Translations under genes and position numbers: made by a program
In this document: piece by piece, positions 42,213 to 53,100 of the stretch
Numbering within the stretch: position 1 is the first letter of the stretch
Layout of the letters: each line of letters begins with the position of its first letter
DNA from: Odontesthes bonariensis
Taxonomy: Eukaryota > Chordata > Actinopteri > Atheriniformes > Atherinopsidae
Length of the DNA: 64,000 nucleotides
NCBI RefSeq assembly: GCF_027942865.1
Contig: NC_134520.1
Location: 37,783,181 to 37,847,180 of the forward strand
Direction: 5' to 3'
The notes under the pieces: model-generated
What the model was told of the DNA's origin: nothing
The model's input: the letters and a program-made list of their open reading frames with translations, nothing else
Database searches by the model: none

Positions 42213-42928
42213 TAAATATTTACTGGATTGCGTTTGTGATTTAAAGCATGACACAACAAGGGGCTTCAGCAGTGGATGAACCTGTAAGTTAAAGATATTT
42301 TCCCATTATTTTTTGTGTATGAAATGCGCTGTGAATAAAATTAAAGCTGTACGTTGTCCTCCTGTTCATCAATCGTAGTTCATTAGGATAGCCTATACAT
42401 TTGATTTTGCATGCACTTGTCAACTTAATCCTACCATTACTTGTCACAATTTCCCCTCTTATGTAGGATTTAAGTGGTTACCACCATGAACTACCTCACC
42501 TACCTAGATAAACGTGCCGAGTTTATTCACAGCGCATTTCATACACAAAATATAATGGGAAAATATCTTTAACTTACAGAATTTTCTTTTGCTGGTGATG
42601 CCTGTGACGTGATGACGTCAGCGATGACGTATTTTTGTCCCCTTTCCTGCACTTGAGAAATTTGTATTCGTAACTTTTGAATTCGTAACTTTTCGATTCT
42701 TAACTTTTCGATTTGTGTATGTATTTTTTGATGTCGTAACTTTTAAATTCGTGTTTTGACAAATATCAAAACACAACCCATTATAAACACAGATGGACTC
42801 ATTTTTAGAGATTGCACATATTTATTTTATGCTCAACTACAACCAAAGACGCACACATTTCCCAAATATACGCGGATTACTTGCACAGATGCACGTTTCT
42901 TTTTGACTGATTTCTTACCCCATATTAA

Positions 42929-43635
42929 ACGGTCATAATATGCAGATACACACAACTGCATTATAATGCAATTATAGCAAAGGCATGTGTCTTCGAAAGT
43001 TCAACGTTTGTTGTTCCGTAATTATTATAGCTGTGGCCAAAAGAAGTGCATTTTGTAGCTAAATCAGACATGTCTCTATGTGCTTGGTATGTCTGATGGC
43101 TTTGTGTAGCCCTGTCTTTGGAAATTAGACGATAATGAATATGATTTATTGGTGGGGTTTCAATAAAGATCCTCGTGACTCTGCATTGTTTTTATCTGAT
43201 CTGGGCCCTTCATAGTATTTGCTTCCCAGGTTTGGATATGTTTTGGAGTTTTCAATCAGTTTTCACCTGCCAAAAACTGATTGAAGGTCAAATACAGTTA
43301 ATGAAAGGTGATCTCTGCCTAAATATGACTTGATATCATTCTGGAGCTTCATGATATAAAGATCTGAGCGCACAGCACAGTTTTTAACTCGTTTAAAGGA
43401 CCATTACAACACAAAATGGTCTTTTTTTATCTCCCAGCAGCTGCACAAAGTCATCAGACATACCAAGCACATAGAGACATGTTTATCACGTAATTGCCAT
43501 GTTTGATTTCGCTACAAAATGCACTTCTTTTGACCACAGTTGTAATAATTACATAACAACAAACGTTGAACTTTCGAAGACACATGCCTTTGCTATAATT
43601 GCATTATAATGCAGTTGTGTGTATATAATGACCGT
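42929..43635. mobile_element. TTAA-flanked element with long inverted repeats, nested in the foldback arm
   Basis: TTAA at 42925-42928 and 43636-43639 flanks termini ACGGTCAT and ATGACCGT. The inverted repeats extend roughly 170 bp inward (for example GCAAAGGCATGTGTCTTCGA versus TCGAAGACACATGCCTTTGC). Its removal restores the complement of the left foldback arm except for two bases, which confirms it as the later insertion. TTAA targets occur in piggyBac and Kolobok groups; no coding region remains. Confidence 0.75.
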
Positions 43636-43719
43636 TTAATCCAGAGAAAAGCAGACACTTTTGCGCTTCCACTCAACGGGCCGGAAATCAGATTCTGGCA
43701 GACAATCACTTTTTGGCAC

Positions 43720-44775
43720 AACAGGTGTCAGTGGTGGGTTACACAGCACATAATACAGAAGTTCAGTCTCATACAAATTACAACTAACAACTTTTAGGAA
43801 CTTTAAAACACAGCCTTCAACTTTACGTTCACCTACCTCGGGTCGTAACGCGGAAGCTCTGAGCGCAGCGTGCACGCGCACACACCTTTGTCCTGGAGGA
43901 CAGGTACGACCAGGGTGGCGTTTTTATGAGCGGCAGAAAGGAATGCGGACGTCACGGTGGTCATGGAGCTGCAGGTCGTTCCATTGGGAGTGACGACACT
44001 CTGTGAACTAACTGGCTGTATTTTATCAAAGCATTATTTTTGGGAGCAGCAGAGACACATTTCTCACTGTTCTGGTTATTAGAGGGAAGCCAGACTGCAA
44101 ACACGTCATTAAATACATTTACAGATTATATTTAGAGATAAAAAATAAATGTTAGTTCATGTAATACAGTGATCAGCATGTCTGCAGTGGATTATAATCA
44201 GGTTATACACATAAAGAAAACCAAACACAGGAGCTGTAACACCCATTTTAAAGCTATTTCTGCTCTCGGCATGCTAACATGGGAGTGCTTTACCTTACCC
44301 TCCTAAACAGAACAGAGGTCCAGCTTACCTTCAGATCTGCATCCTTTAACAAAGCGGGATATAACTGTCTGTTCCCAGGATCTACTCCCAAACAGCCCAT
44401 CTGTAGAAGATGTCCTTCAGTCTGTCTGTTCTCTGGTGTCAGATGGAAAACGAGCTGAATAAATTATTTTAAAGAAGCTTTAAATGACTTGGAGGGAAAT
44501 ATGTGGCTGTAGATGCTTTAACTGATGAGCCGGGACCAGTTCTTCTTTTCTGTAGAAGACATCATTATTCTGTATTTCTCATGTGAACTGAACACATCTG
44601 TAACCCTGTTTATCGTGCTTCAAGTCAGATATGAATTAATTGATTAAAACATAAATCTAAATAAAACTTTTTCTGGTTAAAACCATATTGAATCCCAAAA
44701 TAAGTGTGACAGATGTACAAAAACAACCAAACATTTTATTATAAAATGTCGTCATGGAAAATGTAAACAAGGAGG
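43720..44775. other. Sequence without recognisable features
   Basis: A CpG-richer patch lies near 43840-43990 (CGCGCACACACC, GACGTCACGG). Otherwise no frame, repeat family or RNA gene can be supported. Confidence 0.35.
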
Positions 44776-44783
44776 CTTGTTTA

Positions 44784-45007
44784 CAGTGTTGTATAGTAAC
44801 CAAGTAAAAATACTTCACTACTGTACTTACGGATAATTTGGAATACTTTGTACTTTCCTCGAGTTTCAAATTTTTTGACAACTTTAACTTTTACTTCACT
44901 ATATTTCCGAACTTAATTGCATACTTTTTACTTGGACTTTTACCAAAGTCCTATTTTGGAGGGGAACCTTTACTTTTACTGGAGTGTGAGTACTTTATAC
45001 AACACTG
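44784..45007. mobile_element. hAT-type MITE with perfect 8-bp target-site duplication
   Basis: CTTGTTTA at 44776-44783 and 45008-45015 flanks a 224-bp element. Its ends are CAGTGTTGTATAG and, on the opposite strand, CAGTGTTGTATAA. Body motifs GTAAAAATACTTCACTACTG and TTTACTTCACTATATTTCCG are inverted-repeat-like. The perfect duplication implies a fairly recent insertion. Confidence 0.9.
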
Positions 45008-45129
45008 CTTGTTTAATACTGTCTATGACATGGTATAATACTGTATAATGTTTGGGTAAAAGCTTTTTGTTTGACTGACACACTTATTTTGTGATCTAAT
45101 ATCTATTTAACTAGAGGTGTGCCGAACAT

Positions 45130-45300
45130 TGTCGACATGAGATGCCCAGGAATCCTTACAGCACAATTCATACAGGCGATTCAAAGTGCTGTACAGACAT
45201 TAAAACAGCAGAAATAAAAAGCAGGATTTAAATGTTCAACAAAAAAGAAAGAAAGAAGAACAATAGATAAAATCAGGAGTTAAATGTGATTAAGTTTTGA
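45130..45300 (-). repeat. Reversed LINE/SINE tail fragment
   Basis: CAGGCGATTCAAAGTGCTGT, followed by ACAGACATTAAAACAGCAGA, resembles the reversed 3' tail common to fish L2-type retroposons. No coding sequence. Confidence 0.45.
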
Positions 45301-45419
45301 AACTCAAGGGCTTTAGTTCCCTAACCCTCAGGAGAACCTCAGGAGAACCTCAGACTGACACAGATGTTTTATGCTGCTGCAGGAACTGATTTCCAATCTA
45401 TTATCGATCCTCTGAATTT

Positions 45420-45830
45420 TATGCCGCACCACAGTGACTGCGCGCGTCTGTGCGCGTGCGTGTGCTGCAGATGGTCCGTGCCTCCCCAGGTGTCCTGATC
45501 CAGTCATGACTCACACGCAGCGCGCGATGTGATTGGCCGCAGCGGAGCCGCGTGCGCACACCGCTCTGTTCATTCACAGAGAGGAGGCGGCAGCAGCGGA
45601 CGCGCATCCAAACCTCCGCCCTCCAGCAGCGCAGCATGTCCGCGTGAAGCCGTGCGTGAAGCAGGAACCACGCACCGATCCCGGACTCAGACCAGGACTC
45701 AGACCAGGACTCAGACCAGGACTCAGACCAGGACTCAGACCAGGACCCGCCGCTGAGGAAGAAGAGGAAGCTTCTGTCGTCTTCATCAGGTGCAGAGCGC
45801 GCGTCAGACCCGCCCAGTAGAGGTGAGACA
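45420..45830 (+). promoter_or_regulatory. CpG-rich, promoter-like block with possible first exon
   Basis: CpG density rises sharply compared with the surrounding AT-rich DNA (CGCGCGTCTGTGCGCGTGCG; AGCGGAGCCGCGTGCGCACA). ATTGG (inverted CCAAT) lies at about 45531. A good splice donor, GTAGAG|GTGAGAC, is at about 45824, so a 5' exon of a plus-strand gene could end there. A 12-bp repeat (GGACTCAGACCA, about five copies, 45683-45747) lies in it. The first ATG near 45635 is followed at once by a stop, so the exon would be non-coding. No downstream coding exon is seen before the satellite. Confidence 0.4.
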
Positions 45831-46164
45831 CACGCGCACGCGCACGGATGCACATACAGAACCTGAGCTCGTGCACGTAGCAGGCTCCGAAAACTCTGAT
45901 CCTCTGATTGGCTCCTTTTGCTGAGCCTCATATGTGTTTATTCAAGATGAGCCGCCGCCCACCGGATCGATCAGCTGATTGATCAGAAATCAGCTGATTC
46001 CTGATCAATCAGCTGATTCCTGATCGATAGCCTCAGATTTATTGATGAAATCCTCTAAAACAGGGTCTGTGTGGCTGGATGTGTTGCTGCTGAGACTGAG
46101 TGGCTCCACAGTCCTGATCAGCCTCATTTCTTTCTGTTTTATATAAAAACAGGAAGCAGCTGAT

Positions 46165-46570
46165 TCGGATGTTTCCATGGCAACAGCTGCAGAGATTCAC
46201 TGAAACATGTTCCAACATGAACATAAACCCAGAATCTGAGGCAGAACCAGAGTTAGTTCAGTTCTGAGCAGCTTTAAAGGGAATATCTGCAGATGTTTCC
46301 ATGGTAACAGCTGCAGAGATTCACTGAAACATGTTCCAACATGAACATAAACCCAGAATCTGAGGCAGAACCAGAGTTAGTTCAGTTCTGAGCAGCTTTA
46401 AGGTGAATATCTGCAGATGTTTCCATGGTAACAGCTGCAGAGATTCACTGAAACATGTTCCAACATGAACATAAACCCAGAATCTGAGGCAGAACCAGAG
46501 TTAGTTCAGTTCTGAGCAGCTTTAAGGTGAATATCTGCAGATGTTTCCATGGTAACAGCTGCAGAGAAAC
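46165..46570. repeat. 124-bp tandem repeat, about 3.3 copies
   Basis: The unit includes GATGTTTCCATGGTAACAGC, CTGAAACATGTTCCAACATG and GAACCAGAGTTAGTTCAGTT. The GTTCTGAGCAGC landmark recurs at 46261, 46385 and 46509, giving a period of 124. Copies are nearly identical, so the expansion is recent. 45830-46165 and 46570-47160 show nothing else I can support, beyond an AT-rich patch at 47086-47145. Confidence 0.9.
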
Positions 46571-47160
46571 TCTGAGAGAGCTTCAGGAAGCTGCAGAACT
46601 GCTGATCAGGACTCTGGTTCAGGACTGGAATCAGTGGCCATTTTGAACCAAGTCTGGTCTGTCTGGGTTGTGGTTCCCAGCTCTGATTGGTTCCCAGAGT
46701 TATTTACCTGGCCGTGTCTCACCTGGCCGCGTCTCACCTGCAGAGTGTCTCCTGTGATTGGCTGCTCTGTGCGTCTCCATGGCGACAGCACTCAGGTGAG
46801 ATGTTTGTGTCACACATTTCCTTCGTGTGTGTGAGATGAAGCAGAATCTCACTCTGAGAAAATCTGGACTCTCAGACCTCCGTCAGCTGGTGCAGCCTGT
46901 TGTCATGGCGACAGTGCTCCTGTCAGCACGTGCTCAGAGGGAGTCGCTGGCTTCAATGGGCTGAAAATGAGTCACATGACCAGAGTTTCACACAAAGGTC
47001 ACATGTGACACTCAGTGAGCCTCAGAGCTGAGAATCTGCAGCATGGAGACTTCTTTCAGGAGGTTTTTCATTTTGGACATGATCGAAACAATAAAATAAA
47101 AAGTATAATAATAATATAAAATATATAATAAATAAACTGATAAATGTTGATGAAGCTGTT

Positions 47161-50100
47161 TCCACCTGCAGCAGATGGGGTTAAGGTAGGGTTAGGGTAA
47201 ATGTTTCCACCTTCAGCAGATGTGGTTAGGGTAAATGTTTCCACCTTCAGCAGATGGGGTTAGGGTAAATGTTTCCACCTGCAGCAGATGGGGTTAAGGT
47301 AAATGTTTCCACCTGCAGCAGATGGGGTTAGGGTAAATGTTTCCACCTGCAGCAGATGGGGTTAGGGTAAATGTTTCCACCTGCAGCAGATGGGGTTAGG
47401 GCAGGGTTAGGGTAAATGTTTCCACCTGCAGCAGATGGGGTTAGGGTAAATGTTTCCACCTGCAGCAGATGGGGTTAGGGTAGGGTTAGGGTAAATGTTT
47501 ACACCTTCAGCAGATGGGGTTAGGGTAAATGTTTCCACCTTCAGCAGATGGGGTTAGGGTCGGGTTAGGGTAAATGTTTCCACCTTCAGCAGATGGGGTT
47601 AGGGTAAATGTTTCCACCTACAGCAGATGGGGTTAGGGTAAATGTTTCCACCTGCAGCAGATGGGGTTAGGGTAAATGTTTCCACCTGCAGCAGATGGGG
47701 TTAGGGTAAATGTTTCCACCTTCAGCAGATGGGGTTAGGGTAAATGTTTCCACCTTCAGCAGATGGGGTTAGGGTAGGGTTAGGGTAAATGTTTCCACCT
47801 GCAGCAGATGGGGTTAGGGTAAATGTTTCCACCTTCAGGAGATGGGGTTAGGGCAGGGTTAGGGTAAATGTTTCCACCTTCAGCAGATGGGGTTAGGGTA
47901 AATGTTTCCACCTTCAGCAGATGGGGTTAGGGCAGGGTTAGGGTAAATGTTTCCACCTTCAGCAGATGGGGTTAGGGTAAATGTTTCCACCTTCAGCAGA
48001 TGGGGTTAGGGCAGGGTTAGGGTAAATGTTTCCACCTTCAGCAGATGGGGTTAGGGTAAATGTTTCCACCTTCAGCAGATGGGGTTAGGGCAGGGTTAGG
48101 GTAAATGTTTCCACCTTAAGCAGATGGGGTTAGGGTCGGGTTAGGGTAAATGTTTCCACCTGCAGCAGATGGGGTTAGGGTAAATGTTTACACCTTCAGG
48201 AGATGGGGTTAGGGCAGGGTTAGGGTAAATGTTTCCACCTTCAGCAGATGGGGTTAGGGTAAATGTTTCCACCTTCAGCAGATGGGGTTAGGGCAGGGTT
48301 AGGGTAAATGTTTCCACCTGCAGCAGATGGGGTTAGGGTAAATGTTTACACCTTCAGGAGATGGGGTTAGGGCAGGGTTAGGGTAAATGTTTCCACCTTC
48401 AGCAGATGGGGTTAGGGTAAATGTTTCCACCTTCAGCAGATGGGGTTAGGGCAGGGTTAGGGTAAATGTTTCCACCTTCAGCAGATGGGGTTAGGGTAAA
48501 TGTTTCCACCTGCAGCAGATGGGGTTAGGGTAAATGTTTCCACCTGCAGCAGATGGGGTTAGGGTAAATGTTTCCACCTACAGCAGATGGGGTTAGGGTA
48601 AATGTTTCCACCTGCAGCAGATGGGGTTAGGGTAAATGTTTCCACCTGCAGCAGATGGGGTTAGGGTAAATGTTTCCACCTTCAGCAGATGGGGTTAGGG
48701 TAAATGTTTCCACCTTCAGCAGATGGGGTTAGGGTAAATGTTTCCACCTTCAGCAGATGGGGTTAGGGCAGGGTTAGGGTAAATGTTTCCACCTGCAGCA
48801 GATGGGGTTAGGGTAAATGTTTCCACCTTCAGCAGATGGGGTTAGGGCAGGGTTAGGGTAAATGTTTCCACCTGCAGCAGATGGGGTTAGGGCAGGGTTA
48901 GGGTAAATGTTTCCACCTTCAGCAGATGGGGTTAGGGCAGGGTTAGGGTAAATGTTTCCACCTGCAGCAGATGGGGTTAGGGTAAATGTTTCCACCTTCA
49001 GGAGATGGGGTTAGGGCAGGGTTAGGGTAAATGTTTCCACCTTCAGGAGATGGGGTTAGGGCAGGGTTAGGGTAAATGTTTCCACCTTCAGCAGATGGGG
49101 TTAGGGTAAATGTTTCCACCTTCAGCAGATGGGGTTAGGGCAGGGTTAGGGTAAATGTTTCCACCTTAAGCAGATGGGGTTAGGGTCGGGTTAGGGTAAA
49201 TGTTTCCACCTGCAGCAGATGGGGTTAGGGTAAATGTTTACACCTTCAGGAGATGGGGTTAGGGCAGGGTTAGGGTAAATGTTTCCACCTGCAGCAGATG
49301 GGGTTAGGGTAAATGTTTCCACCTTCAGCAGATGGGGTTAGGGCAGGGTTAGGGTAAATGTTTCCACCTGCAGCAGATGGGGTTAGGGTAAATGTTTACA
49401 CCTTCAGGAGATGGGGTTAGGGCAGGGTTAGGGTAAATGTTTCCACCTTCAGCAGATGGGGTTAGGGTAAATGTTTCCACCTTCAGCAGATGGGGTTAGG
49501 GCAGGGTTAGGGTAAATGTTTCCACCTTCAGCAGATGGGGTTAGGGCAGGGTTAGGGTAAATGTTTCCACCTGCAGCAAATGGGGTTAGGGTAAATGTTT
49601 CCACCTTCATCAGATGGGGTTAGGGTAAATGTTTCCACCTTCAGCAGATGGGGTTAGGGTAGGGTTAGGGTAAATGTTTCCACCTTCAGCAGATGGGGTT
49701 AGGGTAAATGTTTCCACCTGCAGCAGATGGGGTTAGGGTAAATGTTTCCACCTGCAGCAGATGGGGTTAGGGTAGGGTTAGGGTAAATGTTTCCATCTTC
49801 AGCAGATGGGGTTAGGGTAAATGTTTCCACCTGCAGCAGATGGGGTTAGGGTAAATGTTTCCACCTTCAGCAGATGGGGTTAGGGTAGGGTTAGGGTAAA
49901 TGTTTCCACCTGCAGCAGATGGGGTTAGGGTAGGGTTAGGGTAAATGTTTCCACCTGCAGCAGATGGGGTTAGGGTAAATGTTTCCACCTGCAGCAGATG
50001 GGGTTAGGGTAGGGTTAGGGTAAATGTTTCCACCTGCAGCAGATGGGGTTAGGGTAAATGTTTCCACCTGCAGCAGATGGGGTTAGGGTAAATGTTTCCA

Positions 50101-53100
50101 CCTGCAGCAGATGGGGTTAGGGTAAATGTTTCCACCTGCAGCAGATGGGGTTAGGGTAAATGTTTCCACCTTCAGCAGATGGGGTTAGGGTAGGGTTAGG
50201 GTAAATGTTTCCACCTGCAGCAGATGGGGTTAGGGTAAATGTTTCCACCTTCAGCAGATGGGGTTAGGGCAGGGTTAGGGTAAATGTTTCCACCTGCAGC
50301 AGATGGGGTTAGGGTAAATGTTTCCACCTGCAGCAGATGGGGTTAGGGTAAATGTTTCCACCTGCAGCAGATGGGGTTAGGGTAAATTTTAGGGTGGGGT
50401 TAGGGTTAGGGTAAATGTTAGGGTGGGGTTAGGGTAAGGGTTAGGGTAAATGTTTACACCTGCAGCAGATGGGGTTAGGGTAAATGTTTACACCTTCAGC
50501 AGATGGGGTTAGGGTAAATGTTTACACCTTCAGCAGATGGGGTTAGGGTAAGGGTTAGGGTAAATGTTTACACCTGCAGCAGATGGGGTTAGGGTAAATG
50601 TTTACACCTTCAGCAGATGGGGTTAGGGTAAATGTTTACACCTTCAGCAGATGGGGTTAGGGTAGGGTTAGGGTAAATGTTTACACCTTCAGCAGATGGG
50701 GTTAGGGTCGGGTTAGGGTAAATGTTTACACCTTCAGCAGATGGGGTTAGGGTAAATGTTTCCACCTTCAGCAGATGGGGTTAGGGTAAATGTTTACACC
50801 TTCAGCAGATGGGGTTAGGGTAAATGTTTACACCTTCAGCAGATGGGGTTAGGGTTATATGGTTAGGGTAAATGTTTCCACCTTCAGCAGATAGGGTTAG
50901 GGCAGGGTTAGGGTAAATGTTTCCACCTTCAGCAGATGGGGTTAGGGTAAATGTTTACACCTTCAGCAGATGGGGTTAGGGCAGGGTTAGGGTAAATGTT
51001 TCCACCTGCAGCAGATGGGATTAGGGTAAATGTTTCCACCTGCAGCAGATGGGATTAGGGTAAATGTTTCCACCTTCAGCAGATGGGGTTAGGGTAGGGT
51101 TAGGGTAAATGTTTAGACCTGCAGCAGATGGGGTTAGGGTACGGTTAGGGTAAATGTTTCCACCTTCAGCAGATGGGGTTAGGGTAAATGTTTCCACCTG
51201 CAGCAGATGGGGTTAGGGCAGGGTTAGGGTAAATGTTTCCACCTGCAGCAGATGGGGTTAGGGCAGGGTTAGGGTAAATGTTTCCACCTGCAGCAGATGG
51301 GGTTAGGGCAGGGTTAGGGTAAATGTTTCCACCTGCAGCAGATGGGGTTAGGGTAAATGTTTCCACCTGCAGCAGATGGGGTTAGGGTAGGGTTAGGGTA
51401 AATGTTTACACCTTCAGCAGATGGGGTTAGGGTTATATGGTTAGGGTAAATGTTTCCACCTTCAGCAGATGGGGTTAGGGCAGGGTTAGGGTAAATGTTT
51501 CCACCTTCAGCAGATGGGGTTAGGGTAAATGTTTACACCTTCAGCAGATGGGGTTAGGGCAGGGTTAGGGTAAATGTTTCCACCTGCAGCAGATGGGATT
51601 AGGGTAAATGTTTCCACCTGCAGCAGATGGGATTAGGGTAAATGTTTCCACCTTCAGCAGATGGGGTTAGGGTAGGGTTAGGGTAAATGTTTAGACCTGC
51701 AGCAGATGGGGTTAGGGTAGGGTTAGGGTAAATGTTTCCACCTTCAGCAGATGGGGTTAGGGTAAATGTTTCCACCTGCAGCAGATGGGGTTAGGGTAAA
51801 TGTTTCCACCTTCAGCAGATGGGGTTAGGGTAAATGTTTCCACCTACAGCAGATGGGGTTAGGGTAAATGTTTCCACCTTCAGCAGATGGGGTTAGGGTC
51901 GGGTTAGGGTAAATGTTTCCACCTTCAGCAGATGGGGTTAGGGTAAATGTTTCCACCTACAGCAGATGGGGTTAGGGTAAATGTTTCCACCTGCAGCAGA
52001 TGGGGTTAGGGTAAATGTTTCCACCTGCAGCAGATGGGGTTAGGGTAAATGTTTCCACCTTCAGCAGATGGGGTTAGGGTAAATGTTTCCACCTTCAGCA
52101 GATGGGGTTAGGGTAGGGTTAGGGTAAATGTTTCCACCTGCAGCAGATGGGGTTAGGGTAAATGTTTCCACCTTCAGGAGATGGGGTTAGGGCAGGGTTA
52201 GGGTAAATGTTTCCACCTTCAGGAGATGGGGTTAGGGCAGGGTTAGGGTAAATGTTTCCACCTTCAGCAGATGTGGTTAGGGTAAATGTTTCCACCTTCA
52301 GCAGATGGGGTTAGGGCAGGGTTAGGGTAAATGTTTCCACCTTAAGCAGATGGGGTTAGGGTCGGGTTAGGGTAAATGTTTCCACCTGCAGCAGATGGGG
52401 TTAGGGTAAATGTTTCCACCTTCAGGAGATGGGGTTAGGGCAGGGTTAGGGTAAATGTTTCCACCTTCAGGAGATGGGGTTAGGGCAGGGTTAGGGTAAA
52501 TGTTTCCACCTTCAGCAGATGTGGTTAGGGTAAATGTTTCCACCTTCAGCAGATGGGGTTAGGGCAGGGTTAGGGTAAATGTTTCCACCTTAAGCAGATG
52601 GGGTTAGGGTCGGGTTAGGGTAAATGTTTCCACCTGCAGCAGATGGGGTTAGGGTAAATGTTTACACCTTCAGGAGATGGGGTTAGGGCAGGGTTAGGGT
52701 AAATGTTTCCACCTTCAGCAGATGGGGTTAGGGTAAATGTTTCCACCTTCAGCAGATGGGGTTAGGGCAGGGTTAGGGTAAATGTTTCCACCTGCAGCAG
52801 ATGGGGTTAGGGTAAATGTTTACACCTTCAGGAGATGGGGTTAGGGCAGGGTTAGGGTAAATGTTTCCACCTTCAGCAGATGGGGTTAGGGTAAATGTTT
52901 CCACCTTCAGCAGATGGGGTTAGGGTAAATGTTTCCACCTTCAGCAGATGGGGTTAGGGCAGGGTTAGGGTAAATGTTTCCACCTTCAGCAGATGGGGTT
53001 AGGGTAAATGTTTCCACCTTCAGCAGATGGGGTTAGGGCAGGGTTAGGGTAAATGTTTCCACCTTCAGCAGATGGGGTTAGGGTAAATGTTTCCACCTTC

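Larger units (their letters stand above)
41118..43719. mobile_element. Foldback element with arms of about 445 bp
   Basis: The left arm (41118-41562) is the reverse complement of 42581-42928 joined to 43640-43719. The outermost bases are GTGCCAAAAAGTGATTGTCT and its complement. Other paired blocks are ATAATGGGTTGTGTTTTGAT with ATCAAAACACAACCCATTAT, and TCATCGCTGACGTCATCACG with CGTGATGACGTCAGCGATGA. A second, inner inverted pair (about 42281-42335 with 42519-42576) lies in the loop. The right arm is split by a 707-bp TTAA-flanked element. No transposase is recognisable, so this is a non-autonomous long-inverted-repeat element of unknown superfamily. Confidence 0.75.

Noticed and set aside
45419..45931. 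170-codon minus-strand frame with SESW repeats
   Set aside because: It is a by-product of the GC-rich block and the 12-bp tandem repeat. No domain and no splice or start support on the minus strand.
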